From positions 62,001 to 126,000 of the forward strand of contig CAKVEC010000004.1 in the NCBI GenBank assembly GCA_934728255.1: a DNA stretch of 64,000 nt. The letters are read 5' to 3'. The stretch comes from an uncultured Bacteroidales bacterium. Its GTDB lineage: Bacteria > Bacteroidota > Bacteroidia > Bacteroidales > Paludibacteraceae. The notes under the pieces were generated by a model that had not been told where the DNA came from, did no database searches, and was given only the letters and a program-made list of their open reading frames with translations. Position numbers and translations under genes: made by a program. Numbering within the stretch: position 1 is the stretch's first letter; each line of letters begins with the position of its first letter. Below are positions 1-9,345 of this stretch, in pieces.

Positions 1-1784
1 TTGTCGTTGTTACCATTGCGGTATTTCTCGATATCGTAGGTCAGTTCGACACCCTCATAATTCGTTTTGCCGTTGTTGGTAAGGTGTGCCATCACGTTGA
101 TACCGCGTGTACCATTGGCAACGCCCGTAGTGAGTCCGCCGATAGCACGGTCGATATTGCCCGTTGCGCCAAAGTTCCACGTGCCGTTGTATGCTTTTGA
201 TACCAGCGACTGCCCGCCGATATACATTGTGCTGTCGGCAGCCGTACCATACATACCTACCTGACGCGGACCCGTGGTGTTGCGTTCGATGCGCCAACCT
301 TCGGGGAGACGGGTGCCTTTGAGAATACCGGTCTTGGCATCGGTGGAAGGATCGACTTCCGCCCCACCAAGGGTATTGAAGTCCTGAACATATACCATAG
401 CCTCCTCATTGAAAGCAATAGCGGGATAAGTGATAACCTCCGTTTTGGCAGCACCAACCGACACGGTAGCGGTGTATTGTTTGCCGTCGTACAGGGCTTT
501 CACCATATGCTCCCCGGCAACAGTCAGTACGGTATCGCAGACGGTAGACAATGCACCGACAGACAGCCCGTTGGCATCGAGTTGGTGCATTTCGAAATGT
601 ACGGAATGCTTGTGCTGATCAACGACTTGAGTAAACGAGTTGTAGGTGTCGGCGGCATAAGTGCGCATAGCGGCAGCCTCATCGGCAGTAAGCGTAGAAG
701 GAGTCCACGAGATAGTAGCAGGCGATACACCAAAGATGGTGGCATACTCGAGACAGCAAGCCATATAGGTAGCGTTCTGCTTGGGGTGGCGGTCGTCTTT
801 GAACCAGTTTTGGAGAATAGTAGCGTCTTTCTCGTAGGCTTGCTCGTAAGCCACTCCTACGGGGCAGAGTACGACGCCGAACTCTTGTGCGACAGCACGA
901 TAGTTAGCCAGCATCTCGGCATTAGAAGCCGTGAAAGCCGCATCGGTGGCATATGCCCAGTTGACAGGCAGAATAATGACTGCATTAGGGTTGGGGCAAT
1001 TTTCACGAATATACTCCACCCATGCTTTCACGCTGCTGCGGAAACCGCTGAAGTTGGTGCGCGGTTTGGCAGTCTGCTCCTGGAGAATAATATGCGTCCA
1101 TGCCTGTGTGCGGACGAGCATACGTGCCGAGGGCGTACCTGCATCGGTCAGTCCCTCACCCTCATCGTAGTGGTATTGGAGCGACTTACCGAGATTGGTA
1201 TGGGCAGTCCACGTGGCGTTCTTGCCCTCGGCGGCTGCCATTTGGTTGAACATATCGTCCTGCCACTCGTTCTCGTAGTGGATAAGCGAGTTGTTCATCG
1301 ACAGTACCTTGACCTCGGCGGGTTGCTCGGTAAGGAGCGTGGTGTACGACGGCCAAAGTGCGATACCGCCCAAGACAGGATCGGGAATAGAGTCTTTGTG
1401 GGTAATCTCGCGTACTCCCTCTGCAGAAACAGCGAGATAGATGTCGCGGTTGATGGTGTAGGCAAAGTCTTTGAGTTGCGTACCACCATTGTTGTTATTG
1501 AATATAAGGCTCTCAGACTTACCTGTGTTGGCAGCCCCCATATCGAAATACTTGTATTCGATACCTTTGACGGTTTCGGTGCCGGTAACCTGCATACCTG
1601 GCCATGCGCCGTTGAGGCTATTGACATCGCCCCACATATAGAGGGCTATAGCGTCCCAACCCGTTTGGTCGAGAACAAAGACGGCATAGCCGTCGTGCTT
1701 TACCTCGTCAGCACGAGGCGCAGCGGTGGCAGTGCTCCAACCGAAAGAGAGCAGTGCCAAAGCAAAAAGAAAGAGTTTTTTCAT
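1..1784 (-). CDS. Starch-binding module plus SGNH/DUF4886-type hydrolase, secreted (3' end cut by window)
   Basis: Reading from the ATG at 1784 the frame is open to the window edge, giving 594 residues without a stop, so the C-terminus is missing. I see a signal peptide (about residues 1-22, ending STATA-AP), then a starch-binding CBM26-like module at about 28-125 (Trp and Tyr ladder, WPG, IFNNN, GTQ) that closely resembles both modules of the lipoprotein at 3201-4343. Residues of about 140-390 look like an SGNH hydrolase of the DUF4886 type: a Ser block (NNSL), a GKSL block, ILQEQ, NWAY, and a DDRHP block that would supply the Asp and His. A further beta-rich region starts near 450 (QDFNTLGG). 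It lies 5 nt behind the GH13 gene and is the last gene of the starch operon. Deacylation of a starch-associated glycan is an inference; the substrate is unknown. Confidence 0.8.
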   Translation of the reverse strand, partial: MKKLFLFALALLSFGWSTATAAPRADEVKHDGYAVFVLDQTGWDAIALYMWGDVNSLNGAWPGMQVTGTETVKGIEYKYFDMGAANTGKSESLIFNNNNGGTQLKDFAYTINRDIYLAVSAEGVREITHKDSIPDPVLGGIALWPSYTTLLTEQPAEVKVLSMNNSLIHYENEWQDDMFNQMAAAEGKNATWTAHTNLGKSLQYHYDEGEGLTDAGTPSARMLVRTQAWTHIILQEQTAKPRTNFSGFRSSVKAWVEYIRENCPNPNAVIILPVNWAYATDAAFTASNAEMLANYRAVAQEFGVVLCPVGVAYEQAYEKDATILQNWFKDDRHPKQNATYMACCLEYATIFGVSPATISWTPSTLTADEAAAMRTYAADTYNSFTQVVDQHKHSVHFEMHQLDANGLSVGALSTVCDTVLTVAGEHMVKALYDGKQYTATVSVGAAKTEVITYPAIAFNEEAMVYVQDFNTLGGAEVDPSTDAKTGILKGTRLPEGWRIERNTTGPRQVGMYGTAADSTMYIGGQSLVSKAYNGTWNFGATGNIDRAIGGLTTGVANGTRGINVMAHLTNNGKTNYEGVELTYDIEKYRNGNND

Positions 1785-1789
1785 GTCGT

Positions 1790-3103
1790 TTATTTAGAAT
1801 AAATTATGTATTCGTAAGGTTGCAGCGATTGCGACTTGGGAGAATAGAGTTGCTCACCCGTGAGGGCGTTGGTGTATTTGTTGCGCTGCCAACGCATAGG
1901 CAGGGTTATCTCCTGTGCGGTGTCGGTTGTATTGACAACGACCAGTATCTCCTTACTGCCCTGCGAGCGGGAGAACATCGCCACATGGTCGGTGGAGTAG
2001 TCGGTAACAGCCCCGTAGCGTGCTTCGGCAGTAGCCGTGTAGGCTTTCATCAGGGCAATATATGCCTGACGGGTAGCGTTGTCTTCAAACGATAAGATGT
2101 TGTAGTTGAAGAAATTGATTTTGTCCATATTGCCGATTTCCTGCGAGGAGTAAATCATCGGTACTCCCTCAAGGAAGAACGTGAGACACGCTGCCGAGAG
2201 TTGCCCTTGTGCATCGGTGTAGAACGTAGAGGGTGCATTCTCTGACGAGGCATCGTGCGTTGTGGTATAGCGCAGGCGGCACTTACCTGCAGGCGTGGAA
2301 GACATCTCTTTGTCGCTAATGGTGTAGATAGTGCTTGTGGCTTTCTGCTTTTGGTAGAGCGACTGGATACCCGAGAGGTAGTCCCAACTATAGAGCCAGT
2401 CGAAGCCTGCATCGAAATACGACACTTTGTGGGTTTCGGCGAGCATGATTGCATCGGCTTTGAGGTTGCGGATAGCAGCGATAGCCGTTTGCCAGAAGGC
2501 GGTCGGCACACCGTGTGCATAGTCGCAACGGAAACCATCAATGCCGGCTTCGCGTACCCAATAGAGCATAGCGTCCTGCATAGCATCGCAGACAGCTGGC
2601 TTGGTATAGTCGAGCGGCACCACATCGTTCCAGTTCTTCTCGTCGTCCACAGGGGTGGTGTACCACTCGGGGTGGTCTATATACCATTGATTATCCCATG
2701 CAGTGTGGTTAGCCACCCAATCGAGAATGACCTTGATGCCGCGCTGATGGCACGCATTGACCAGCGACTGCAGGTCAGCGAGTGTACCGAAAGCCGGATC
2801 AATGGCGTAGTAGTCCTTTACGCAATAGGGCGAATTGACGGTCTTTACCGTTCCGCGCGGATGAATGGGCATCAGCCAAAGGACATTCACTTGCATCTCT
2901 TGGAGCGTAGGCAGATAAGCCTCGATAGCACGGAAGGCATTCTGCTTGGCAAAGAGACGCTCGTTGCACTCGTACACCACGGTGGTGTTCGCTTTCTTCA
3001 AATCCTCGACGGGGTCAGGCATCGGGGTGGGCGTATTCTCCCCTCCCTTGCACCCGGTGAGGCACAAGAAAAGAGAAAACAGAGTTAATAGGGATTTATG
3101 CAT
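1790..3103 (-). CDS. GH13 alpha-amylase family lipoprotein (SusG-like role)
   Basis: A 437-residue glycoside hydrolase of family 13 that should hydrolyse alpha-1,4-glucans at the cell surface. A lipoprotein signal ends in the lipobox LTGC (Cys18). GH13 regions are visible: DWVANH at 128-133, the nucleophile Asp194 in GFRCD, the acid/base Glu223 in LAETH, and the transition-state stabiliser Asp284 in TTHD. At 437 residues it is much shorter than SusG (about 690) and lacks an inserted starch-binding module; binding may instead be supplied by the CBM26-like modules of its two neighbours. It lies between the SusE/F-like lipoprotein gene and the SGNH gene on the same strand. The catalytic set is complete, so the family call is firm; surface exposure is inferred from the lipoprotein signal and context. 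Confidence 0.93.
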   Translation of the reverse strand: MHKSLLTLFSLFLCLTGCKGGENTPTPMPDPVEDLKKANTTVVYECNERLFAKQNAFRAIEAYLPTLQEMQVNVLWLMPIHPRGTVKTVNSPYCVKDYYAIDPAFGTLADLQSLVNACHQRGIKVILDWVANHTAWDNQWYIDHPEWYTTPVDDEKNWNDVVPLDYTKPAVCDAMQDAMLYWVREAGIDGFRCDYAHGVPTAFWQTAIAAIRNLKADAIMLAETHKVSYFDAGFDWLYSWDYLSGIQSLYQKQKATSTIYTISDKEMSSTPAGKCRLRYTTTHDASSENAPSTFYTDAQGQLSAACLTFFLEGVPMIYSSQEIGNMDKINFFNYNILSFEDNATRQAYIALMKAYTATAEARYGAVTDYSTDHVAMFSRSQGSKEILVVVNTTDTAQEITLPMRWQRNKYTNALTGEQLYSPKSQSLQPYEYIIYSK

Positions 3104-3200
3104 AATAGAGATAGAGGATTTCGACTCCCCCGCACCCCCTCAAAGAGGGGGACTAACAGAGTATCTGTAAGCCCCTCCTTGGGAGGGGTTGGGGAGGTCT

Positions 3201-4343
3201 TTATTTTGCACTTTCTTTGTCTGCGTGGAAGACGGTACAAGACACTTCCTCTGCGGGTTCGGGTGTGGGTACAGGTTCAGCGTCCAAGCCCCGTGCGCCG
3301 TTGGCGGTAAGAATGAGGAACGTATCACGGTCGATGGTATAGGCTACGTCCTTCAACTGTACCCCGCCTCCATTGTTATTGAAGATCAGGTTCTCGGCTT
3401 TGCCGCGATTGGCTTCGCCCATATCGAAGTACTTGTACTCCACGCCTTTGATTGTCTGCGTACCCGTAACAGGCATACCCGGCCAACCGCCATTGAGGTC
3501 ATTCACATCGCCCCACATATAAAGAGTGAGTGCGTCCCAGCCTGTAGAGTCGAGGACAAAGACTACAGGACCATCGTGTTCAATTTCGGGTTCGTTGCTG
3601 ATTTCCTCCACGCCCTCGGCAGTAAGACGGAGATAGAGGTCGCGGTCGATGGTGAAAGCAAAGTCGGACAACTGTGTACCGCCGCCGTTGTTGTTGAAGA
3701 TAAGGTTCTCTGCCAAACCGGTATTGGCGGCACCCATATCAAAATACTTGTAGGTAACACCGTTGACAGTCTGCGTACCCGTAACCGCCATACCGGGCCA
3801 ACCACCATTCAGGTCATTCACCTCGCCCCACATATAGAGCGTGAGGGCATCCCAACCGGTCTCGTCGAGGACAAAGACGGCATATCCGTCGTGCTCTATC
3901 TCAGGTTGCTGTGCAGCACCGCCCCAAGCGGCAATGCTTATCGTATAGCGGTTGCCTATTTCGCAGTTGTCCAAGATATGCGGCGTAGCGGGGCTTTCGA
4001 TACCCTGCAACTTGCTGACAAAGAGGAACCCGTCGGCAAGCGACTTACCATCCTTGAAGTCATCGGGATAGAGGTAGATACCGTATTTAGAATCCACTTT
4101 CTCGGCTTTCTGCAAGCAGAAGTCGGCATTGACATAATTGACGGTGTCCTGTCCGTTGAATGCACCGACCATATAGATCTGGTCTTTGGCGGACGTACCC
4201 GCCGGGACGATAACCTCGAGGAGAATGGCGTTCTCTTTGAGTTCAAACTGCGGTTTCTCGTGCTCGAACACGATTTCCTCTTTGCGACAACCGACGAAGA
4301 GCACCGGCAGCGCGAGCATAAGGCTCAAAAATATCTTTTTCAT
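3201..4343 (-). CDS. SusE/SusF-like starch-binding surface lipoprotein with two CBM26-like modules
   Basis: I place the start at the ATG at 4343 (MKKIFLSLM), not at an upstream in-frame ATG, because this gives a proper lipoprotein signal ending in VGC (Cys19) and a 380-residue protein. An N-terminal Ig-like or CBM20-like region (about 33-140, with IYMVGAFNGQD) is followed by two tandem starch-binding modules at about 150-250 and 257-352. The modules share the blocks FVLD-TGWDALTLYMWG, GGWPGM, KYFDMG and NLIFNNNGGG, and are also very similar at the DNA level. It is the third gene of the susC-susD-susE/F-like-GH13 operon. By analogy with SusE and SusF it would bind starch without catalysis and help deliver it to SusC/SusD. 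The short C-terminal tail is unremarkable. Confidence 0.88.
   Translation of the reverse strand: MKKIFLSLMLALPVLFVGCRKEEIVFEHEKPQFELKENAILLEVIVPAGTSAKDQIYMVGAFNGQDTVNYVNADFCLQKAEKVDSKYGIYLYPDDFKDGKSLADGFLFVSKLQGIESPATPHILDNCEIGNRYTISIAAWGGAAQQPEIEHDGYAVFVLDETGWDALTLYMWGEVNDLNGGWPGMAVTGTQTVNGVTYKYFDMGAANTGLAENLIFNNNGGGTQLSDFAFTIDRDLYLRLTAEGVEEISNEPEIEHDGPVVFVLDSTGWDALTLYMWGDVNDLNGGWPGMPVTGTQTIKGVEYKYFDMGEANRGKAENLIFNNNGGGVQLKDVAYTIDRDTFLILTANGARGLDAEPVPTPEPAEEVSCTVFHADKESAK
3288..3896 (-). repeat. Tandem duplication of the CBM26-like module inside the lipoprotein gene
   Basis: The two modules, about 3594-3896 and 3288-3575, are near-identical in protein over long stretches and also share long DNA identities, for example around the WPGM and NNNGGG codons. 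A third, more diverged copy is at about 1410-1703 in the SGNH gene. This suggests recent intragenic duplication. Confidence 0.8.
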
Positions 4344-4354
4344 AATGTGTTTCA

Positions 4355-4382
4355 CGTAGTTTATGTAGTTTATGTAGGATAT
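4355..4382. repeat. Short 9-bp tandem array upstream of the SusE/F-like gene
   Basis: On the minus strand the head CCTATATCC is followed by TACATAAAC, TACATAAAC and TACGTG, that is two full 9-bp units plus a degenerate one. It sits between susD and the SusE/F-like gene, just upstream of the start at 4343. Confidence 0.6.
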
Positions 4383-4448
4383 AGGCATTCTATGCTGAAT
4401 CACATACACCTGCTATACACTTAATTCATAATTCGTCATTCCTAATTC

Positions 4449-6248
4449 CTAATTATATGCGGGGTTTTGCACCAGACCGGGGTTGACGGAAAGGGCACTC
4501 TGCGGAAGCGGATACCACTCGTACTTGCGATCGCGTTTGGCGGGGAAGGTCTGCCCTGCATCGTCGGTAGCGCGTCCGAAGAACCACCACTGCCCTTGCG
4601 TGAATTGGTCGAAGCGGCGTAGGTCGGTACGGCGGCGTCTGCCCTCGTTGAGGAACTCGATACCCCACTGGTGGAGCATCCACTGCTCGGGTGTCCACGA
4701 AGCGGCTTTGTCGGTCATAGCCCCTGCGCTTGCGAAATAGCGTTGGCGGACATGGTTAACAAGGTCTTGCGCACCTGCAAAATCACCTGCACGCATCTTG
4801 CACTCGGCGAGGGTGTAATAGACCTCCGCCCAGCGGAACTCAACCTCGGAGATGTCCTGATAGTCGATGCCCGTAGCGGCACGATACATCGGGTATTTCA
4901 TCAGGCGGTAGCCTGAGTTGGTCTGCCCCCAGCGCGGCGACTGGACGGTTTCGAGGGAGCGTCCGAGGTCGGAGGTGGTACCTGCGAACTGCCCTACTTG
5001 GTCGATATAGATAAGCGGTTGTCCGTCGCGGTCGGCATCGGCGGGGATGGGTTCGCCCGTAGTGATATTTTTCATCTCGCCTTTGAGGAAGATACCGCCG
5101 TTCCACTCGGTGTCAAACGTATAACTCTGCTTACGGATGTCGCCGTCCTCAAAACGCTCATAGACAGCACCAAGACGGTCGTTGTAGTTTCCTTCAAGGA
5201 AGCAGACCGGGTTATCGGTACCGCCGTACATTTTGCCGTCGGGATAGACTTTTTCATTACCTGAGTTGTCATAGGACGGAGCGAGACAGACGCAGTTCCA
5301 TGCCGACTGGTTGGTAGCGAAGATATCAAGGAAATCGTTGTAGTTATAGGGCAAGAACGGCACATTGCGCATCCAGCCTGTGTTGAGTTGCCCCTGCTGC
5401 TCGGCGAAAGCGAAGACCACCTCAGGGCAGTCGGCGTTGTTGAGCGAGAAGATCTGACGATAGTCGGAAACGATGTCGTAGGTGCCGTAGTCGCCATTGA
5501 TGAGCGATTGTGCCAGTGTGGCGCAGTCGGTATAGTGCTCCTCGCCGATGAAGATCTGCGCATTGAGCAGCAGACGCATCTTGAGCATACGGTTCATAGC
5601 GGGGCTGACACGGTTGCCGCCTTTGTTCTGCAGGTCGGCAAGCGACTCATCCAATTCGGTAGCAATAAAGTCATACACTTTGCGGCAACCCGTGTTGAAG
5701 TCGGTGTCGGCACTGCCCGGCACCTCGGAGGAGACGGTTACACAAAGCGGAAGCGCACCGCCCCACAACTCGAAATTATTGTAGTACGCCCATGCACGGA
5801 GGGTACGTACCTCGGCGATATAACTGCGGACTGCCTCGTCGGTCATACCGAGTGCAGACGGGTCAATGGCTTGGAGGTCGGTGATGAGTTGGTTGCACAT
5901 ACCGATGGTTGTCCACGCCGACTCCCACGCCTGGAGGACTATTTTGGACTCGGATGTCCATGTCTGCGATGAGAGGACGAACTTCAGTCCTTCGTCCCAC
6001 CCCCACTGACCGCCGTTCCACGTGCGCCATGCGATCTGGTCGGCAGAGAACTCCTGCAAGTAATAGAAATACTCGCAGAAACCATACGCCGCACGGGCAT
6101 AGATAGCCGCCACAGCCCCTTTGACACTGGACTCGTTCTGATAATAGATGTCGCGGTCGATATTGGAGTAATTCTTCTCCGTCAGGTCGCAACCGCTCAA
6201 AGAAAGTATGCCGATGGCAAGAGCCAAAGAATAGATTATCTTTTTCAT
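4449..6248 (-). CDS. susD: SusD/RagB-family glycan-binding outer-membrane lipoprotein
   Basis: A 599-residue lipoprotein (lipobox LSGC, Cys20) of the SusD/RagB family, the lid that caps SusC and presents oligosaccharide to it. Family features visible are the early WESAW-TIG-CNQLI helix, the RAWAYYNNFELWGGALPL block typical of the TPR-like core, and the C-terminal segment IEFLNEGRRRRTDLRRFDQF followed by YPLPQSALSVNPGLVQNPAY, which is the usual SusD ending. The length is in the normal family range. It begins 11 nt after the susC stop, in the standard susC-susD order. Because its operon also encodes a GH13 enzyme and starch-binding modules, its ligand is probably starch or maltooligosaccharide. 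Confidence 0.95.
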   Translation of the reverse strand: MKKIIYSLALAIGILSLSGCDLTEKNYSNIDRDIYYQNESSVKGAVAAIYARAAYGFCEYFYYLQEFSADQIAWRTWNGGQWGWDEGLKFVLSSQTWTSESKIVLQAWESAWTTIGMCNQLITDLQAIDPSALGMTDEAVRSYIAEVRTLRAWAYYNNFELWGGALPLCVTVSSEVPGSADTDFNTGCRKVYDFIATELDESLADLQNKGGNRVSPAMNRMLKMRLLLNAQIFIGEEHYTDCATLAQSLINGDYGTYDIVSDYRQIFSLNNADCPEVVFAFAEQQGQLNTGWMRNVPFLPYNYNDFLDIFATNQSAWNCVCLAPSYDNSGNEKVYPDGKMYGGTDNPVCFLEGNYNDRLGAVYERFEDGDIRKQSYTFDTEWNGGIFLKGEMKNITTGEPIPADADRDGQPLIYIDQVGQFAGTTSDLGRSLETVQSPRWGQTNSGYRLMKYPMYRAATGIDYQDISEVEFRWAEVYYTLAECKMRAGDFAGAQDLVNHVRQRYFASAGAMTDKAASWTPEQWMLHQWGIEFLNEGRRRRTDLRRFDQFTQGQWWFFGRATDDAGQTFPAKRDRKYEWYPLPQSALSVNPGLVQNPAYN

Positions 6249-6259
6249 AATCGAGTAAT

Positions 6260-9229
6260 TTATTTGAGGTTAAGAGTAATACCGAGTGCGAGTTGGGTAG
6301 CCGTAGGATAGGCACTCGATGAATCCACGCCAGGGGTGATACCTGTCTGCGTTACAATTGCGGGGTCGTTGCCCGAGTACTTGGTAATGGTGGCGATGTT
6401 CTTTGCCGTAACATAGATACGCATATTTTGGAAATACTTCGCCGACGGTACGACTACATTGTAGCCGATCGTAATGTTATCCAACTTAAAATAGTCGCCG
6501 CGCTCGAGGAAGTAACTCGAGATAACACCGCCGTGGCTCTTCACGCCGTCATTGCCCAGATAAGCAGAGCGGAGTACATTGTCGGTGCCGCACCCCTGCA
6601 AGCCCATACCGTATTTGCGGGCGTTATAGATGTCGAAATCGAACGCACCGCGCCACATCATAGAGAAATCCCAGTTCTTGTAGGTCCAGGTGTTGTTCCA
6701 CGAGAGGAAATGCTTGGGTGCGCCGTTGCCGATATAGCGTTTCCAACTCAGGTCGGCCTGGCTGGCGAGTTGCGCATTGCCCTCGTTGTCCAATACCAGG
6801 AGGTTGCCGTTCTCGTCAGCACCGGCGGCTTCATAGCCGTAGAACTGACCGATCTCGCCGCCCTCTTCCACGCGGAAATAGTACTCGTTGGTACCCACAC
6901 CCGCTTTCTGATAGAGTTCGAGATAGTCGGCCTTATAGACATCGGAGGAGAGTTTGCTCAGTACGGTCTTGCCCCAACTATAGTTGATATTCATATTCCA
7001 GAGGAAATCCTTACGCTTGATGACATCACCGTTCAGCACTACCTCGACACCCTGGTTGGTAACGGTACCGACATTGACGAGAATCTTGTTATAGACAAAA
7101 GGCGGTTGGGGTGCAGAGTAGTTGTAAAGCAGGTCTTGCGACTGGCGGTTGTAGTATTCCACGCTACCGCGGAGGCGTCCCCACAGGTCAAAATCCACCC
7201 CGACATTGAGTGCGGCATTCTTCTCCCATTGCAGGTTCGGGTTGCTGTTGGCGGTAGGCGCATAACCCACTACCCACTCGCCGTCCATAAAATAACTGTC
7301 CTTGGTGCCGTAGGTAGCCATCGACTGATAGGGGTCGAAGTCGGAACGACCGGTCAGACCATACGATACACGGGGTTTGAGGCTGCGAAGCGTCTCCTTG
7401 GCGGGAGCGGCGAAATCGCAACTCATAATCTCCCACGCCAGCGAAGCGGATGGGAAATCACCCCACTTGTTGTTCACACCGAATTTGGTGCTACCCTCGC
7501 GACGGTAACTTACCGATGCAAAGAGCATATCTTTATAATTATAGTTGATACGTCCGAAGAAACCGATCAGCGTCGCCTCATTCATATAACTGCTCATGCT
7601 TGCCAGTCCTTTGGTCAAGTACGAACCCGCACCGATATTGTTCCAGAGGGTGTTGTCATAGGAGAAATCGCGGTTCTGCTCATACATCTGCTCATAGATA
7701 CTGCGCTCCCAACTATAGCCGACAACGGCTTTCAAGTCGTGGTCGCCATAGTGCATGCCATAGTTGGCAAGCCATTCCACACGGTGGGTCTGCCATTTCT
7801 GGTATTGCAGCGTAGCCGTACCGCGCACGCCGTCCCAATAACTGCTGTTGGCCTTCGACGAAGCATAGGTGTCCGATTTGAGGTCGTTGTACTGCAGCGC
7901 ATAATTGACGTTGGTCGAGATATTATGGTGCTCATTGTGCCAGATATTGTATTTCAAATCCACATTGCCGAGCAGGTACATACGCTTCCCCTGACTTTTG
8001 GTCTCTTTCAACCGCGTTACGGGGTTCACTGCACCCGTTACATTCGTAGGCTGGTAGTACGACCCGTCCGCATTATATATAGGCATCGTGGGGTTGAGTT
8101 GCAGGGCGTTGTCCACCTGGTCGTCCGCACCCCAAGTCTCGTTCACGCGTCTGCCCGACAGGCTTCCGGACAACACCAAATGATCGCCGAGGAACTTCTG
8201 CTCGGCTGCAAAACGACCGCCGTACTCGCGGCGTGCGCTGACGATATCCAGACCCTTGGCGTCCTTGAAGTTGAACGAAGCGGCATAATAGCCGTGGTTG
8301 GTAGCGCCATTGATAGAGACATACTGGTTGATGTCGTAGGTGGCAGGCTTAATGATCTCGTCGTACCAGTTGGTCTCCGCACCATAGTCCGTACCACGGC
8401 GGCTGCGGCGGAACTCGTCAGCAGAAAGCACGTCGGGGTGCGCATTGGCGATGTTGCAATCGAAATACGAGTCGTAGGTAACGGTGAACTTGCCCGCCTC
8501 GTTGCCCGCGCCTTTCTTGGTAGTAACGAGGATAACGCCGTTCGCACCGCGCGTACCGTAGATAGCGGCGGAACCCGCATCTTTCAGCACGGTAATCGAC
8601 TCAATGTCCTGTGCGGCAATGTTGCGGATGTCGCCGCCTGCGATACCATCAATCACCACAAGCGGACTATTGCTTGCCGTCAGACTACCCGCACCGCGGA
8701 TCTGCAAGTCGCTGCTCGAGTTCGGGTTGGCGGCTGCGGAAGTAACCACGTTCAAACCCGCCACCTTGCCGTTGAGCATCTCCATCGGGTTGTTCATTGC
8801 ACCGCGGTTAAAATCTTTGGCTTCCACCTGCACAATAGAAGAGGAGACCTCTTTCTTCGAGAGGCTTCCATAGCCAATCACAACCACTTGGTCGAGCATA
8901 TGGCTTTCGTCTTCGAGAGTAACGTTTACCTGGTTACGCCCGTTGATGGCGATGGTTTGAGTGGTGTAGCCGACATAGGAGAATACCAACTTGGCGGTAG
9001 CGGCTACGTTTTGGAGAAGATAATGCCCATTAAAGTCGGTAATGGTACCCGTGTTAGTGCCTTCCACCATAACGGAAGCACCGATGAGAGGTTCGTTTTG
9101 GGCGTCTTTTACGATACCCTCAACGGCTTGCAAAGACTTCGCCTGTGCCCAAATCTGCGTGGGGGGGGTAGCGAACAATGCAAGCAAAATCAAAATACAC
9201 ACATTCGCAAGGAGAGCATGTTTTTTCAT
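6260..9229 (-). CDS. susC: SusC/RagA-family TonB-dependent transporter of the starch-type PUL
   Basis: A 989-residue TonB-dependent outer-membrane channel that should import glucan oligosaccharides with its SusD lid. After a signal peptide (cleavage near IWAQA) there is a carboxypeptidase-regulatory-like domain (about 35-120, with GTNTGTITDFNG-Y), a VVVIGYG box, and the plug (about 125-235, ending AAIYGTRGANGVILVTT, the SusC signature). The rest is the beta-barrel, ending LALGITLNLK. The first gene of a five-gene operon; the DUF6377-type regulator lies directly upstream on the same strand. Oddity: the signal-peptide codons contain a run of eight Cs (8 Gs on the plus strand at 9161-9168), a possible slippage site. 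Confidence 0.96.
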   Translation of the reverse strand: MKKHALLANVCILILLALFATPPTQIWAQAKSLQAVEGIVKDAQNEPLIGASVMVEGTNTGTITDFNGHYLLQNVAATAKLVFSYVGYTTQTIAINGRNQVNVTLEDESHMLDQVVVIGYGSLSKKEVSSSIVQVEAKDFNRGAMNNPMEMLNGKVAGLNVVTSAAANPNSSSDLQIRGAGSLTASNSPLVVIDGIAGGDIRNIAAQDIESITVLKDAGSAAIYGTRGANGVILVTTKKGAGNEAGKFTVTYDSYFDCNIANAHPDVLSADEFRRSRRGTDYGAETNWYDEIIKPATYDINQYVSINGATNHGYYAASFNFKDAKGLDIVSARREYGGRFAAEQKFLGDHLVLSGSLSGRRVNETWGADDQVDNALQLNPTMPIYNADGSYYQPTNVTGAVNPVTRLKETKSQGKRMYLLGNVDLKYNIWHNEHHNISTNVNYALQYNDLKSDTYASSKANSSYWDGVRGTATLQYQKWQTHRVEWLANYGMHYGDHDLKAVVGYSWERSIYEQMYEQNRDFSYDNTLWNNIGAGSYLTKGLASMSSYMNEATLIGFFGRINYNYKDMLFASVSYRREGSTKFGVNNKWGDFPSASLAWEIMSCDFAAPAKETLRSLKPRVSYGLTGRSDFDPYQSMATYGTKDSYFMDGEWVVGYAPTANSNPNLQWEKNAALNVGVDFDLWGRLRGSVEYYNRQSQDLLYNYSAPQPPFVYNKILVNVGTVTNQGVEVVLNGDVIKRKDFLWNMNINYSWGKTVLSKLSSDVYKADYLELYQKAGVGTNEYYFRVEEGGEIGQFYGYEAAGADENGNLLVLDNEGNAQLASQADLSWKRYIGNGAPKHFLSWNNTWTYKNWDFSMMWRGAFDFDIYNARKYGMGLQGCGTDNVLRSAYLGNDGVKSHGGVISSYFLERGDYFKLDNITIGYNVVVPSAKYFQNMRIYVTAKNIATITKYSGNDPAIVTQTGITPGVDSSSAYPTATQLALGITLNLK
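9161..9168. repeat. G8/C8 homopolymer inside the susC signal-peptide codons
   Basis: Eight consecutive Gs on the plus strand fall in the codons for Thr-Pro-Pro-Thr of the signal peptide of the susC at 6260-9229. Gain or loss of one base would frameshift the gene within the first 25 codons. Confidence 0.9.
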
Positions 9230-9260
9230 GTTGATTTGTTTTTGTTAGGTTAGTAATTAG

Positions 9261-9297
9261 CGGTTGCCACCACATACAAGACAATAGCAACCGGTTG
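9261..9297 (-). promoter_or_regulatory. Inverted repeat in the susC leader
   Basis: CGGTTGC at 9261-9267 and GCAACCG at 9287-9293 can form a 7-bp stem, and CAACCGGTTG at 9288-9297 is itself a perfect palindrome. A further CGGTTGC at 9308-9314 touches the -7 box. All lie in the predicted 5' leader of the starch-type susC, so an RNA hairpin or an operator is possible; neither is shown. Confidence 0.45.
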
Positions 9298-9313
9298 TTT
9301 CTAAAATCGGTTG

Positions 9314-9345
9314 CAAAATTACGGCAAATCGTATATACGCGCAAT
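9314..9345 (-). promoter_or_regulatory. Bacteroidales-type promoter for the starch-type susC operon
   Basis: Minus strand: ATTG (9345-9342), 20 nt, TAATTTTG (9321-9314), which fits the TTTG-N19/21-TAnnTTTG pattern with one mismatch in the -33 box. The start codon at 9229 is about 80 nt downstream. Confidence 0.65.

Noticed and set aside
477..1802. Long plus-strand ORF of 441 codons
   Set aside because: It lies opposite the SGNH gene and the module codons; the minus frame has the signal peptide and recognisable domains, the plus frame has none.
6428..9253. Plus-strand ORF of 941 codons
   Set aside because: Antisense shadow of susC. Its translation has no domain and the opposite frame is a full TonB-dependent transporter.
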